A DNA stretch of 64,000 bases from Candidatus Poribacteria bacterium. GTDB taxonomy: Bacteria; Poribacteria; WGA-4E; WGA-3G. Both the position numbers and the translations under genes were made by a program. The DNA lies in the NCBI GenBank assembly GCA_028824685.1, contig JAPPCZ010000069.1, positions 1 through 64,000 of the forward strand. The letters are read 5' to 3'. Numbering within the stretch: the stretch's first letter is position 1; each line of letters begins with the position of its first letter. This document shows, piece by piece, positions 1 through 8,549 of this stretch. The notes beneath the pieces were generated by a model that made no database searches, was not told the DNA's origin, and worked only from the letters and a program-made list of their open reading frames with translations.

Positions 1-2000
1 TCGAATATGCCTCAGCAGAAGATGTTGCTACAACGCTTGAAGAGATTATTACTGGTGAAAGTCTCCAGGGGGATGGGGGTAGAAGAAGTTTGGATAGGTG
101 GTCTGCTGAGAAGATGCGGGCATTTCGACGTGAACGTGGTGAGTCGGGTGATCTCTATCAAGGAATTGTAGGTACAGTAAATATTTCTCGAAATGATAGG
201 TTAAACATCGTTATTGTTTCTTCTGATCCACGCAATTTCACTATCATTGAGAAGATTATTGAAGTGCTTGATCAAAAGCAGTCAGAAAATGAGTTTAAGA
301 TGTATCTGCTTGAGTTCGCGGATGCTGCAACCCTCAAAGAGAATCTAACTCAACTCTTTGAAGGCGAGGATACGGGTGGTGATAGCTACCGATATTGGTG
401 GGACGATAGAAGGGATTCAAATCAAGATACCGGTTTTGGGGTACAAGGAACTGTTCACATCGTTGAAGATATTAGGCTCAATGCATTGCTCATTTCTACA
501 TCCGCTCAGAATTTTCCTGTGATTGACGATCTGATTAATAAACTTGATGTCAACCTACCCGACCAAGAATGGAGTTCAAGAATCTTTTATCTCAAGCACG
601 CTGATGCTCAAAATATGGCAAATCTGATTAACACACATTACCAAGGCAGTGGCGACGACGGTTTTAGAGGAGGTAGTAGTTATTCTTATTACCGCTACTA
701 TCTTCCTCAGCGGCAAACAACACCGCGATCACAAGGTTCTTTGTCAGGTAACGTTGCTGCCCAACCTTTGGTAAGCCATAATGCCCTCATTGTATCTACA
801 GGCACAAAACGCAACTTTGAACTTATCCAAGACTTTATTAGGCAACTTGATATACCTACACCAGAAGCACAGACAGAAGTCACCGAAATTATCCGCCTTG
901 AATATGCAACAGCGGATTCTCTTGCTCAAGTGCTCGGGCAAGTCTGGCAAGACCCGCAAGCCCAAGATGACGAGTTTGGTTTTTTCTTTTATTGGGACGA
1001 TGACAGGCGCAGTCAGGATGAATCTACAGACATTAATTCACTGTTTGGCAAGGTTACTGTTTATTCCGATCCAGATACGAACTCGCTTATTGTCACAACT
1101 CGACGCCGCTATCTTGAGCAGGTTAGAGCACTTATTAAAAAGCTTGATTTCGTTCGAGGACAAGTGCGGATTGATATCAAGATCCTTGAAGTTACCCTTG
1201 ATGAAAAAACAAAACTTGGTATTGAGTTGGCTGCCAATGAAAAGAGACTCGGCGGTCTTGAGCTCAGTCCGAATAATCCATTAATCGGTGATACAAATGC
1301 AGAACTCGGTCTTGCCCAGGAAATCTCCGGATTTAACTACAGTTTGGTAACGAAAGAGTATATGGCGCTCTTACACACACTTATTCGCGAAAATAAAGTC
1401 AAGACGCTTTCTACACCAACGATTACGACACGGGACAGTCGGGCTGCTACATGGAGCAGTGGACGCCGTATTCCATATCTCCAGAGTGTGGATACCAATA
1501 GCATCCTTGGAGACACCGCTACACAACCGCTTTTCAACTACGATTTTATTGATCCCCCTGTCGGCATTAACATTTCACTCACGCCTTATATCGCAAGATC
1601 GCAGGCGAATGGAGATGAGAAGCGGACAATCGGGTTAGATATTACAAATATCAGTGCCAGTAACTTTATTGAATTCACCGATTTTAATGCGCCGATAACA
1701 GACGATAACTCTCTCAGTGTCTACGTTGACGTTGAAGATGGACAGCGATTGATCGTCGGTGGCATCATTCGCAAGAAGCAGAAACAGGTGGAAAACAAAG
1801 TGCCTATACTTGGTGATATTCCTTTACTCGGAAGACTCTTTAAAAGCACCGAAACCGAAGTCCAAGATACTGAGATCGTTTTCATCATTACCCCTCACAT
1901 CATAGATATTAAGAATCCTGATGACATAAGAAAACTGAGGCAGAAAGAGGATGATTGGCGGAAAAATGGAATGAAAGATATGGAGAATTCTAACAAATAG
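1..2000 (+). CDS. Secretin (GspD/PilQ-type outer-membrane channel), 5'-truncated by the window edge
   Basis: The reading frame is open from base 3, so the N-terminus lies outside the window. The protein has about four short secretin N-domain repeats, each with the pattern D-x-R-x-N-x-L-I-V followed by a helix and a K-L-D end. The C-terminal secretin domain closes with VPILGDIPLLGRLF and a short tail. Secretins form the multimeric outer-membrane gate of type II secretion or type IV pilus machines. Each N domain carries an insert rich in Tyr, Trp, Phe, Asp, Arg and Gly, for example around nt 385-420, 640-720 and 975-1020. Neighbouring pilus or secretion genes are not visible, so the system type stays open. 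A hairpin terminator follows the stop codon. Confidence 0.9.
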   Translation, partial: EYASAEDVATTLEEIITGESLQGDGGRRSLDRWSAEKMRAFRRERGESGDLYQGIVGTVNISRNDRLNIVIVSSDPRNFTIIEKIIEVLDQKQSENEFKMYLLEFADAATLKENLTQLFEGEDTGGDSYRYWWDDRRDSNQDTGFGVQGTVHIVEDIRLNALLISTSAQNFPVIDDLINKLDVNLPDQEWSSRIFYLKHADAQNMANLINTHYQGSGDDGFRGGSSYSYYRYYLPQRQTTPRSQGSLSGNVAAQPLVSHNALIVSTGTKRNFELIQDFIRQLDIPTPEAQTEVTEIIRLEYATADSLAQVLGQVWQDPQAQDDEFGFFFYWDDDRRSQDESTDINSLFGKVTVYSDPDTNSLIVTTRRRYLEQVRALIKKLDFVRGQVRIDIKILEVTLDEKTKLGIELAANEKRLGGLELSPNNPLIGDTNAELGLAQEISGFNYSLVTKEYMALLHTLIRENKVKTLSTPTITTRDSRAATWSSGRRIPYLQSVDTNSILGDTATQPLFNYDFIDPPVGINISLTPYIARSQANGDEKRTIGLDITNISASNFIEFTDFNAPITDDNSLSVYVDVEDGQRLIVGGIIRKKQKQVENKVPILGDIPLLGRLFKSTETEVQDTEIVFIITPHIIDIKNPDDIRKLRQKEDDWRKNGMKDMENSNK

Positions 2001-2038
2001 CCTTTAGTTCGAAAACTTGCCAATAGTTTCAATTACTT

Positions 2039-2075
2039 AAAGCGGAAACATGTGTTGTTACCGCTTTTTCTTTTT
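2039..2075. terminator. Bidirectional intrinsic terminator between convergent genes
   Basis: Stem AAAGCGG/CCGCTTT, extended inside by AACA/TGTT across one A-A mismatch, with a 5-nt loop. It is followed on the plus strand by TTTTTCTTTTT and preceded by A residues. It lies between the secretin stop (2000) and the stop of the minus-strand glycosyltransferase (2074). Confidence 0.75.
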
Positions 2076-2745
2076 ACCGTATATTCCGGTACAATTTCGT
2101 AAGCCGTTCTAGTGAGAAACCCAGAAAATAGAGTGAGGTGATAAGCCAGTTTATTGCTGTTGTTCGGACAATGCCGTTCGTCTCCCAACGTCGTGCTGAT
2201 ATATGAATGCAGGGTGAAACCATTTTTGTTTTTCCTAACTCGCGCAATGCCTTGGAAAATCCCATCTCTTCCATTATTGGAACTTCTGGAAAACCACCGA
2301 TACGTTCAAAGTCGTACCTTTTCACAAAAATCCCACTATCCCCATAAAAGACCTTTAGATATTTACCGCGCATGTTTGCGGTAATCTCAATAATGCGATA
2401 TAGAATACTCTGACCATCAATTTTTTGAAGGAATCCACCACCGACATACCCTGACGATAGTGCTGTTTCGACTGCAGCAAATGCCCCCGCTTCAAGCCAA
2501 ACATCTGCATGTAAAAAAACGAGGATTTCCCCTGTTGCCGCCGCCGCACCAGCATTCACCTGTTTAGCACGTCCCCGCTCAGATTTAATTACCTTCCCAT
2601 ATTTTTCTGCTATGCTAATAGAACCGTCAATGCTGCCGCCGTCTATAATAATGAGTTCATGGTTTTCCAACTCAGGTTGAAGTCGAGAAAGCGTTTTTTC
2701 CAAAATCTTTTCTTCATTCAGAATCGGTATAATAACTGAGATCAT
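2074..2745 (-). CDS. Family 2 glycosyltransferase (TIGR04283-like)
   Basis: A 223-aa GT-A fold glycosyltransferase. The N-terminus ISVIIPILNEEKIL, the nucleotide-sugar region IIIDGGSIDGS, and LVFLHADVWL, where a DxD-like motif would sit, match family 2 enzymes of the type often called rSAM/selenodomain-associated transferase 2. It probably adds a sugar to a lipid or small acceptor at the membrane; the substrate cannot be read from sequence. It starts 24 nt downstream of the terpene-cyclase-like gene on the same strand, so it is probably co-transcribed and might glycosylate that enzyme's product (inference). No strong Shine-Dalgarno is visible before the ATG. Confidence 0.8.
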   Translation of the reverse strand: MISVIIPILNEEKILEKTLSRLQPELENHELIIIDGGSIDGSISIAEKYGKVIKSERGRAKQVNAGAAAATGEILVFLHADVWLEAGAFAAVETALSSGYVGGGFLQKIDGQSILYRIIEITANMRGKYLKVFYGDSGIFVKRYDFERIGGFPEVPIMEEMGFSKALRELGKTKMVSPCIHISARRWETNGIVRTTAINWLITSLYFLGFSLERLTKLYRNIR

Positions 2746-2769
2746 ATCAAGCTACAACAAGACTATCTT

Positions 2770-4485
2770 CTACGAACTTTTATTAACATACTGGTTCAAT
2801 GCCAAGATCGGAAAAACAGAAGCATAAATCGGATCGCTGTATCCACCAATTACTTCCCAATAAATACCAACACAACTCTCTTGCCATGAACCGTCTTCTC
2901 TTTGATTCTTTAGGAGAAACTCAGCTCCTTTTTCAGCAGACCGGTTTTCACCATCAGTAAGTAAGAGGGCATAAGTGCACCATGCCGTCTGCTCTACAGT
3001 GCTATCCGTAGGGTTGCCAAACATATCTTCTCCCCATCCACCATCCGCATTTTGTGTTTGTTCCAACCAACGAATACCGCGTGCAATCTCTGGCACATCC
3101 CCAAATCCTGCTTTAACAAGTGCAACAAGCGCGTATGCTGTCCCGTAGGTGCGTTTCGCTAACCAGAGATCATCCCAGTAACCATCACGATGAATATTGG
3201 CACGTAGCCATTGAATACCACGGTTTACAAACATTTCATTATCACCGTCAGCAAGTAATGCTTCAATAGCATGTGCGGTAATGCTAACACATCCGACATC
3301 ACCTTGCCCTGGTTGATATGTGCTCCAACTCCCATCTGTCCCCTGATTCTGTTTCAACCACTCAACTCCGCGTTGAATTGCACTTTTTGCATCTGTGGAT
3401 GTAAGTTTTGCACGAATTATCGCAAGGGTTGCCAAAGCAGTATCATCCGCATCACTGGGAAGGGAACTATCCTGCATGCCAGAAAATGCCCAACCACCGT
3501 TGTCATTTTGATGATCAACAAGCCATTGTGCTGCTTCGCTGATTATATCTGAACTGTTGGGAAAACTTACACCGATTTCTGTTAAGGTGATGATGCTTAA
3601 AGCAGTATCCCAGACATTGAGGTTTAGTGCTTCACGACATCCACCATCAGGGTTTTGCGTGGCTTGAAGCCATTTGATACCTCTTTCTATTAATACAGAG
3701 ATATCAGGGTCAGCATCGCCTTTGTCGCGTAGTTCAATCAATGCCAAAACAGAGAGGGCAGTGATATAATTCACACGAAACCAACTGCCATCACTCAAAA
3801 CACGTGCTTTTAACCATGCCACCAGCGAATTTATAATTTCGAGGCGTTTGCTTGTATTTAATTCTATTATAATAAAGACGGGAACTAAAGTATGTTGTTC
3901 AGCAATAAACAACTCTTCAAAAAGAGATGTTTTGAAAAGGTCAACAGGAGGAAGTTTGTTTCTTGGGGGTTTCAATAAAGCGCGCAGCGCTGGGATACGC
4001 GATAAAAGTTTGACGAGTCTTATCAACGGCAATGCATTTTTAGAAACAGTCAATTTTTGCCAGTCAAACTGATTGAAAGCGGCATAGGTGAGTTTAACTA
4101 AGGCAAGATCAAGCGGGTAGTGCAGAATACGCGAAAGTGTTTCCTGTAACTCTGGTGTTGACACATTTTCAGATGCTTGTTCCAAGATCAATTGTGCAAA
4201 CAACGTTGCATCTGGATTTGATTGATTTGCGGTATCTAATCCCCATGCACCATCTTCCTTCTGGTTTTTTACGAACCAATCAATCAATGCTTTTTCTGGT
4301 GTTTGTCCTTGTGCAAGTTGAATCCAAGCATAAGCACAAGACGGAAACGTACTTGAGGAAAGTTGCCCTTCAAAGTTTCCATCCGCGTGCTGCTGTGCCA
4401 GCAAAAAATCAATAGCACGTGCTAAAGCAGATGTGCCTTGTTGCTTAATTGCCGAATTATGTTGGGATGTTCGGCTTTCTGTCAT
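2770..4485 (-). CDS. Squalene-hopene-cyclase-like terpene cyclase / prenyltransferase-fold protein
   Basis: A 571-aa alpha/alpha-barrel protein with many QW-type repeats (NQNDNGGWAF, QNQGTDGSW, QNADGGWGED, NQREDGSWQES). The motif DADDTA near residues 341-347 corresponds to the catalytic DxDDTA of class II cyclases such as squalene-hopene cyclase. The family protonates squalene or related polyprenes at the membrane to make hopanoid-type triterpenes. Length is somewhat shorter than typical SHC (about 630 aa) and the N-terminal half is divergent, so the substrate is uncertain. Its ATG overlaps the stop of the upstream LamG gene (ATGA), indicating translational coupling. No other isoprenoid gene is in the window. 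Confidence 0.75.
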   Translation of the reverse strand: MTESRTSQHNSAIKQQGTSALARAIDFLLAQQHADGNFEGQLSSSTFPSCAYAWIQLAQGQTPEKALIDWFVKNQKEDGAWGLDTANQSNPDATLFAQLILEQASENVSTPELQETLSRILHYPLDLALVKLTYAAFNQFDWQKLTVSKNALPLIRLVKLLSRIPALRALLKPPRNKLPPVDLFKTSLFEELFIAEQHTLVPVFIIIELNTSKRLEIINSLVAWLKARVLSDGSWFRVNYITALSVLALIELRDKGDADPDISVLIERGIKWLQATQNPDGGCREALNLNVWDTALSIITLTEIGVSFPNSSDIISEAAQWLVDHQNDNGGWAFSGMQDSSLPSDADDTALATLAIIRAKLTSTDAKSAIQRGVEWLKQNQGTDGSWSTYQPGQGDVGCVSITAHAIEALLADGDNEMFVNRGIQWLRANIHRDGYWDDLWLAKRTYGTAYALVALVKAGFGDVPEIARGIRWLEQTQNADGGWGEDMFGNPTDSTVEQTAWCTYALLLTDGENRSAEKGAEFLLKNQREDGSWQESCVGIYWEVIGGYSDPIYASVFPILALNQYVNKSS

Positions 4486-5261
4486 CGTTTAAGGCTACCC
4501 CATAAAAGCGGTAATGTTAGTTCAGTGAGTTCAACCGCTTGTGGTTTCTCAAAGTTAGGACTAAGTTCGTCAGCTTCGCGGGCAATGTCACTTATCCGCA
4601 CCTCGTCGATTAAACCTATCCACTTAAACTGGCGCGTGTTCTTACTCCCAATGACTACGTCGTAGTCGGCACCTTTCAGCTTTCCACCATGGTCCTTTGA
4701 TGCCGCCTCTTTGCCATTGATATAAAGTTTAACTGCGTTGGAATCATAAGTGCCAGCGATGTGATACCACTGCTTCAATTTAAGTGCTTCTGCTGGCTCG
4801 GCAGATGCACCTCCGTTTGTCGTGTTAATGTGGAATTTGGGCATAGCATTTGAAACACCCAAGTGGTATGCGCCAGGAGGACCATCCCAGTTAGCGCATA
4901 TTAGCCGCCAACCGTTTAAGTCTTCGGGGTATACCCAAGCTTCTACAGTAACAGCAGTTTCAGGTAAAAGTTCTTTCGCTTTACCAAGCGAGATCACTGT
5001 GTTACCATCAAAACGGAATGATTTTCCGGGTTTGTCCTCTTTATTCCAATCTTGGTTTGGATCCCATGCCGCTTTCCCTTCAACCTTTGCCTCTACATTG
5101 TTGTTAGATATATCCTTGACCTTGGCTTCATCAAAATGCCAGAGTCCGAGGGTATTGTTATCAGGAAGGTATTCAAAGCCACCTTCTGCGAAACATGTGG
5201 TAATCCCTAAGAAGAGAAGACTCATACACAACAGAAGATAACAATGTTTTATAGATAACAT
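4482..5261 (-). CDS. Secreted LamG/concanavalin-A-like jellyroll domain protein
   Basis: A 259-aa protein with a clear Sec signal peptide (hydrophobic LLLCMSLLFLGITTCFA, cleavage probably before EGG). A single LamG-like domain spans about residues 35-225, with GLWHFDEA, SFRFDGN, VTVEAWVYP, WYHIAGTYD, LYINGKEAA and IDEVRIS, all typical of LamG-like jellyroll fold 3. Such domains bind glycans or proteins outside the cytoplasm. The gene is first in a minus-strand set with the cyclase-like and glycosyltransferase genes, and its stop codon overlaps the cyclase start by 4 nt. This coupling of a secreted jellyroll protein to a cyclase is odd, and I cannot infer a shared function. Confidence 0.8.
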   Translation of the reverse strand: MLSIKHCYLLLCMSLLFLGITTCFAEGGFEYLPDNNTLGLWHFDEAKVKDISNNNVEAKVEGKAAWDPNQDWNKEDKPGKSFRFDGNTVISLGKAKELLPETAVTVEAWVYPEDLNGWRLICANWDGPPGAYHLGVSNAMPKFHINTTNGGASAEPAEALKLKQWYHIAGTYDSNAVKLYINGKEAASKDHGGKLKGADYDVVIGSKNTRQFKWIGLIDEVRISDIAREADELSPNFEKPQAVELTELTLPLLWGSLKR

Positions 5262-5420
5262 TCTTATTTTTCCTCCATAAATGAATGCTTATGACATTTT
5301 GAAGAAGTATAGCATATTTAAACGAACCTGACAATCTGTTTATTCTGTAGGTTCTTAACATAATGCTTGTCAATCAAAGGGATTTATGATAAGATTATGG
5401 GTAATTAAAGGAGAAAGAAA
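5262..5420. promoter_or_regulatory. Divergent intergenic region with a probable promoter for the oxidoreductase
   Basis: TTGTCA (5367-5372), 17 bp, TAAGAT (5390-5395), followed by the ribosome binding site AAAGGAGAAAG before the ATG at 5421. The match to sigma-70 consensus is moderate. The LamG operon must be driven from the other strand in the same 159 bp. Confidence 0.4.
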
Positions 5421-6473
5421 ATGGCAATAGGATTAGGTGTTATCGGGATCAATCCTACCAATATGGGTTCAACTGCAACATTGTTAAAGGATGTGCCGGA
5501 CCTAAATTATGAGCTTCGCGGCATTTGTGCTAATCGAGCGGATATTCTTGAAAACTACGCTAAAGATATCGGAGTCGATTTTTGGACAACAGATTATCGG
5601 GAATTGATACAGCGTGATGACATCTCCGTTATTGCAGTCTATTCACCAGACCATCTTCATGCAGAACATTGCATCGCTGCGATTGAGGCAGGCAAGCACG
5701 TTGTCTGCACAAAACCGATGGTAACAACGTTGGCAGACGCACAACGTTTGGTAGATTTAGTTCGTGAGCACGGTGTCAAATTCCTTGTCGGGCAAACGAT
5801 GCGATTCGACCTTCAGTTTTTAACGATGAAGCGGCTTTTTGACGATAACGATTTAGGGAGTATCATGGTCGCAGATGCCTATTATGTTCATGATCTGCGC
5901 GATGTCTACGATTTTACACCGTGGCGACTACATGTCCCACAAGACCTAATGTTTGGCGGTGTCGTACATCCTGTTGATATTCTGCGGAGTTTTCTCGGTG
6001 ATGTTGAGGAGGTACATGCTTATGGTACAAAAGGTTTACTCACCCCAGAGTACCCGATAAAAAACAACTTCTTTCTCAATTTGAAGTTCAAAGGTGGACA
6101 GATTGCCAGAGCGATGGGACTTTACGATGTTGTTCACCCACCCATGCCGATGATGCAAGTATCCATTTATGGTAGTAAAGGCACAATGATTGGTGACTTT
6201 ACGGATAACAAGGGGGGACAAGTAAAACTCATGCTTGATAAGATGTCTGCAAGGGAACCTTTTGAGATGACCTGTCCACCTGAGGTAGACACAAGTGTTT
6301 ACGGACATGGGCAAACAGTCATCCGATATATGCGGCATTTTCAGCAGTGTCTTGAAGAAGATTTAGAACCTTCTCCGAATGTAGTTGATGGTGCGAAGTC
6401 TATCGCAGTAGGCGTTGCAGCGTGGGAATCAATTGAAACAAGAAAGCCTGTAAAAGTATTTAACGAATTTTAG
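5421..6473 (+). CDS. Gfo/Idh/MocA family NAD(P)-dependent oxidoreductase
   Basis: A 350-aa two-domain dehydrogenase: an N-terminal Rossmann fold (GVIGINPTNMGS, then DYRELIQRDDISVIAVYSP) and a C-terminal alpha/beta substrate domain. The motif EAGKHVVCTKPM at about residues 89-100 contains the conserved Lys of the CxKP/EKP signature. GGVVHPVDILRSFLG supplies the usual active-site His/Asp positions. The family oxidises or reduces sugars, inositols and related polyols in the cytosol. The gene stands alone between the LamG operon and the metal operon. The start is supported by a strong AAAGGAG site. The exact substrate is unknown. Confidence 0.88.
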   Translation: MAIGLGVIGINPTNMGSTATLLKDVPDLNYELRGICANRADILENYAKDIGVDFWTTDYRELIQRDDISVIAVYSPDHLHAEHCIAAIEAGKHVVCTKPMVTTLADAQRLVDLVREHGVKFLVGQTMRFDLQFLTMKRLFDDNDLGSIMVADAYYVHDLRDVYDFTPWRLHVPQDLMFGGVVHPVDILRSFLGDVEEVHAYGTKGLLTPEYPIKNNFFLNLKFKGGQIARAMGLYDVVHPPMPMMQVSIYGSKGTMIGDFTDNKGGQVKLMLDKMSAREPFEMTCPPEVDTSVYGHGQTVIRYMRHFQQCLEEDLEPSPNVVDGAKSIAVGVAAWESIETRKPVKVFNEF

Positions 6474-6505
6474 CAAGGGACGAACAACAAAGATATAAAA
6501 ATCAC

Positions 6506-6549
6506 TTGACATTAGTTGGACATTAATATATAATTTAGGTATACCTAAA
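6506..6549 (+). promoter_or_regulatory. Consensus sigma-70 promoter overlapped by a perfect 16-bp DtxR/MntR-type operator
   Basis: TTGACA (6506-6511), a 17-bp spacer and TATAAT (6529-6534) form a perfect consensus promoter. The last T of the -10 begins a perfect palindrome, TTTAGGTATACCTAAA (6534-6549), centred on the predicted transcription start. TTAGG half-sites in dyad arrangement are characteristic of DtxR/IdeR/MntR-family operators. A metal-loaded repressor bound here would block initiation. The next gene encodes such a repressor, so autoregulation of the whole operon is the simplest reading. Confidence 0.8.
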
Positions 6550-6571
6550 ATAAATTCTCAATGTATATAAC

Positions 6572-6615
6572 AATTTAGGCATATAGAGCCTAAATTTAGG
6601 TAGGTTAAGCCTACC
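6572..6615 (+). promoter_or_regulatory. Two further inverted repeats downstream of the operator
   Basis: AATTTAGGC (6572-6580) is repeated inverted as GCCTAAATT (6588-6596), and GGTAGG (6599-6604) as CCTACC (6610-6615). Both reuse the TTTAGG-like half-site of the main operator but with longer centres. They could be auxiliary repressor sites or form an RNA hairpin in the leader of the metal operon. Confidence 0.5.
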
Positions 6616-6674
6616 ATATACCGCAAATTAAGGAATCATACACGTAGCGTGTTTCCTTGCGGATTGGAAGACAA

Positions 6675-7346
6675 ATGCTTACACAAGCGGCTGAGGACTA
6701 CCTCAAGTCAATCTATAAGTTACAAGAGAAGGGTGGCAAAGTCTCAACCGGTATTTTAGCGGAATATCTTGACGTTAAACCAGCATCTGCCACAGGAATG
6801 ATCAAAAAACTGAAATCAATGAACCTTGTAAGCCATGAACGTTATCAAGGCGTTACGCTTACGGAGGCAGGAAAAGCTGTTGCGCTTGAAATCATCCGAC
6901 ACCATCGTCTATTGGAACTCTATCTATTCAAAGCACTCGGTGTGCCGTGGGATGGCGTTCATGAGGAAGCCGAGAAGTTAGAGCATGTGATTTCAGAAGA
7001 CGTAGAGGCTCGGATGGATGCGTTTCTCGGATATCCAACTGTCGATCCACACGGTTCGCCTATACCGGATAAAAACGGTGTTGTACCCAAAACACCTTCC
7101 GTTCCGATGACGGATCTACGGAACGGACAAACTTGCGTTGTCGCTGAAGTGAGTGACAACGATTCAGCGATACTACGGCATCTGGGAGGTTTCAATCTTT
7201 ACCCGGGTACAGCGTTCCGAGTAATTGAGGTTGCACCATTTGAGGGACCCTTCACTATTGATGTTGCTGGGCAGCAAGTAGTAATCGGACGCGAGGTTGC
7301 AAAAAACATATTCGTTAATAATGTCCAAGAAACAGATAATGTGTAA
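6675..7346 (+). CDS. DtxR-family metalloregulator, MntR/TroR-like
   Basis: A 223-aa repressor: winged helix (residues 1-65), helical dimerisation/metal domain (about 70-140) and a C-terminal FeoA/SH3-like domain (about 150-218). I choose the ATG at 6675, preceded by GGAAGA, over an upstream in-frame TTG at 6657. With this start Asp8 falls exactly at the MntR Asp8 position; DtxR has Met there. EKLEH replaces the CxxEH of DtxR, again the MntR pattern (E99, E102, H103). MntR Glu11 is Lys here. The His79/Glu83/His98-type ancillary residues of DtxR also appear retained. These features suggest Mn(II) sensing (inference from the family). The gene heads the operon and lies just behind the palindromic operator. 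Confidence 0.85.
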   Translation: MLTQAAEDYLKSIYKLQEKGGKVSTGILAEYLDVKPASATGMIKKLKSMNLVSHERYQGVTLTEAGKAVALEIIRHHRLLELYLFKALGVPWDGVHEEAEKLEHVISEDVEARMDAFLGYPTVDPHGSPIPDKNGVVPKTPSVPMTDLRNGQTCVVAEVSDNDSAILRHLGGFNLYPGTAFRVIEVAPFEGPFTIDVAGQQVVIGREVAKNIFVNNVQETDNV

Positions 7347-7368
7347 GCGCGCTTTAAAGGCGCGCTTA
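7344..7368 (+). other. GC-rich intercistronic hairpin
   Basis: TAAGCGCGC (7344-7352) and GCGCGCTTA (7360-7368) form a perfect 9-bp stem with a 7-nt loop; the repressor's stop codon is inside the 5' arm. No T tract follows, so it is more likely an mRNA-stabilising or partially attenuating hairpin between the repressor and the downstream genes than a full terminator. Confidence 0.55.
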
Positions 7369-7390
7369 TCACCGATGAGGGAATTCAAAA

Positions 7391-8524
7391 ATGGAACACC
7401 AAGAAAAGATTAAACCAGATGACAAAACTATCAAAACATGGAAACACCACCTACAAGATGAAATAGATGCAAGTTTCCTTTACAGCGTTTTCGCTAATCT
7501 TGAACCAGACCCTGATCGGAAAGATATATTACTTGAGCTTGCTGAGGTAGAAAATCGGCATGTCGCACGTTGGGAAGAAATGCTAACCTCATACAACGTC
7601 AAGATGAAGCAACAACGTCCAACTTTCAAAGCAAGATTCTGGGCATGGTATGCTCGTAAAATTGATAGAAAAATACCACTTTCGCGGATGCTACAAGAAG
7701 AAGCGAGCGAAGTAAAAGACTATCTAACGCTCCATAAAAACAGCACATTAGCAGATGCCAAAGAAACAGCACTTGATTTAGCAAAAGAGTCTGCAATGCA
7801 TACTGAAAGTCTAAAGGAACTCACTGGCTCAAGTGACGAACCGTGGCACAAAACTGAATCTGGAGGAACGCTGGGCAACATTATTTACGGCTTTAATGAT
7901 GGATTAACGGCAAATTTCGGTTTGGTTGCGGGCGTTATTGCTGCAACTTCAAATATCTCAACAATTCTTGTCACGGGTATTGTTGGAACAGTAGCAGACT
8001 CGCTCTCTATGGGGGCATCTGGATACCTCGCTGCAAAGAGCGAACAAGAGGTATACGAGCACGAAATTGAGATAGAAAGGGAAGAAATTCGTCTCATGCC
8101 GGACATTGAAGAAGATGAACTCACGCTTATCTATGCATCTCGCGGTGTTCCGAAAGAACATGCTCGACTTCTTGCGAAGGAAGTAATGAGTGATCCTGAA
8201 AGAGCATTAGAAGAAAAAATACAGGCTGAACTTAAGATCGGTGAAACACATACAACACCATTCAAAGAAGGATGGATTACGGGGCTTGCCACCGCTGTCG
8301 GTGCTTTTATTCCTGTTGCACCATTTCTTTTTACCTCTGGTGCAACTGCAATATGGATATCTTTTTCACTTGCGATGTTTTCGCACTTTGCAGTCGGGGC
8401 TGCACGAAGTCTTTTCACTGGACGCGGTTTAATTCGGAGTGGTTTTGATATGTTCGTTGTTGGTCTCGGCGTGGCAGGGGTCGGTTATCTTGTTGGTAAA
8501 CTTTTAGAACGCTATTTTTTTTAG
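7391..8524 (+). CDS. MbfA-like protein: N-terminal ferritin-like domain fused to VIT1/CCC1 membrane domain
   Basis: A 377-aa protein. Residues about 15-145 are a ferritin/rubrerythrin-like four-helix domain: Glu24, then ExxH at Glu54/His57, then ESAMHTE about 85 residues further on. The C-terminal half is a VIT1/CCC1 transporter domain beginning GNIIYGFNDGLTANFG, with about five membrane segments and a charged E-rich region between them, as usual for VIT1. Membrane-bound ferritins of this design export Fe(II) (MbfA of alphaproteobacteria), and VIT/CCC1 members also move Mn(II). It lies between the repressor and the importer genes in one operon. The start is preceded by GAGGGAA. Confidence 0.88.
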   Translation: MEHQEKIKPDDKTIKTWKHHLQDEIDASFLYSVFANLEPDPDRKDILLELAEVENRHVARWEEMLTSYNVKMKQQRPTFKARFWAWYARKIDRKIPLSRMLQEEASEVKDYLTLHKNSTLADAKETALDLAKESAMHTESLKELTGSSDEPWHKTESGGTLGNIIYGFNDGLTANFGLVAGVIAATSNISTILVTGIVGTVADSLSMGASGYLAAKSEQEVYEHEIEIEREEIRLMPDIEEDELTLIYASRGVPKEHARLLAKEVMSDPERALEEKIQAELKIGETHTTPFKEGWITGLATAVGAFIPVAPFLFTSGATAIWISFSLAMFSHFAVGAARSLFTGRGLIRSGFDMFVVGLGVAGVGYLVGKLLERYFF

Positions 8525-8549
8525 AAAGGTTTTCATAGGAATTGAAATT

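Noticed and set aside
6657..6674. Upstream TTG start for the DtxR-family repressor
   Set aside because: The ATG at 6675 has GGAAGA at the right spacing and places Asp8 exactly as in MntR.
7344..7368. Rho-independent terminator separating the repressor from the rest of the metal operon
   Set aside because: The stem is strong but no T tract follows, and there is no promoter between it and the next gene, so the operon probably continues.
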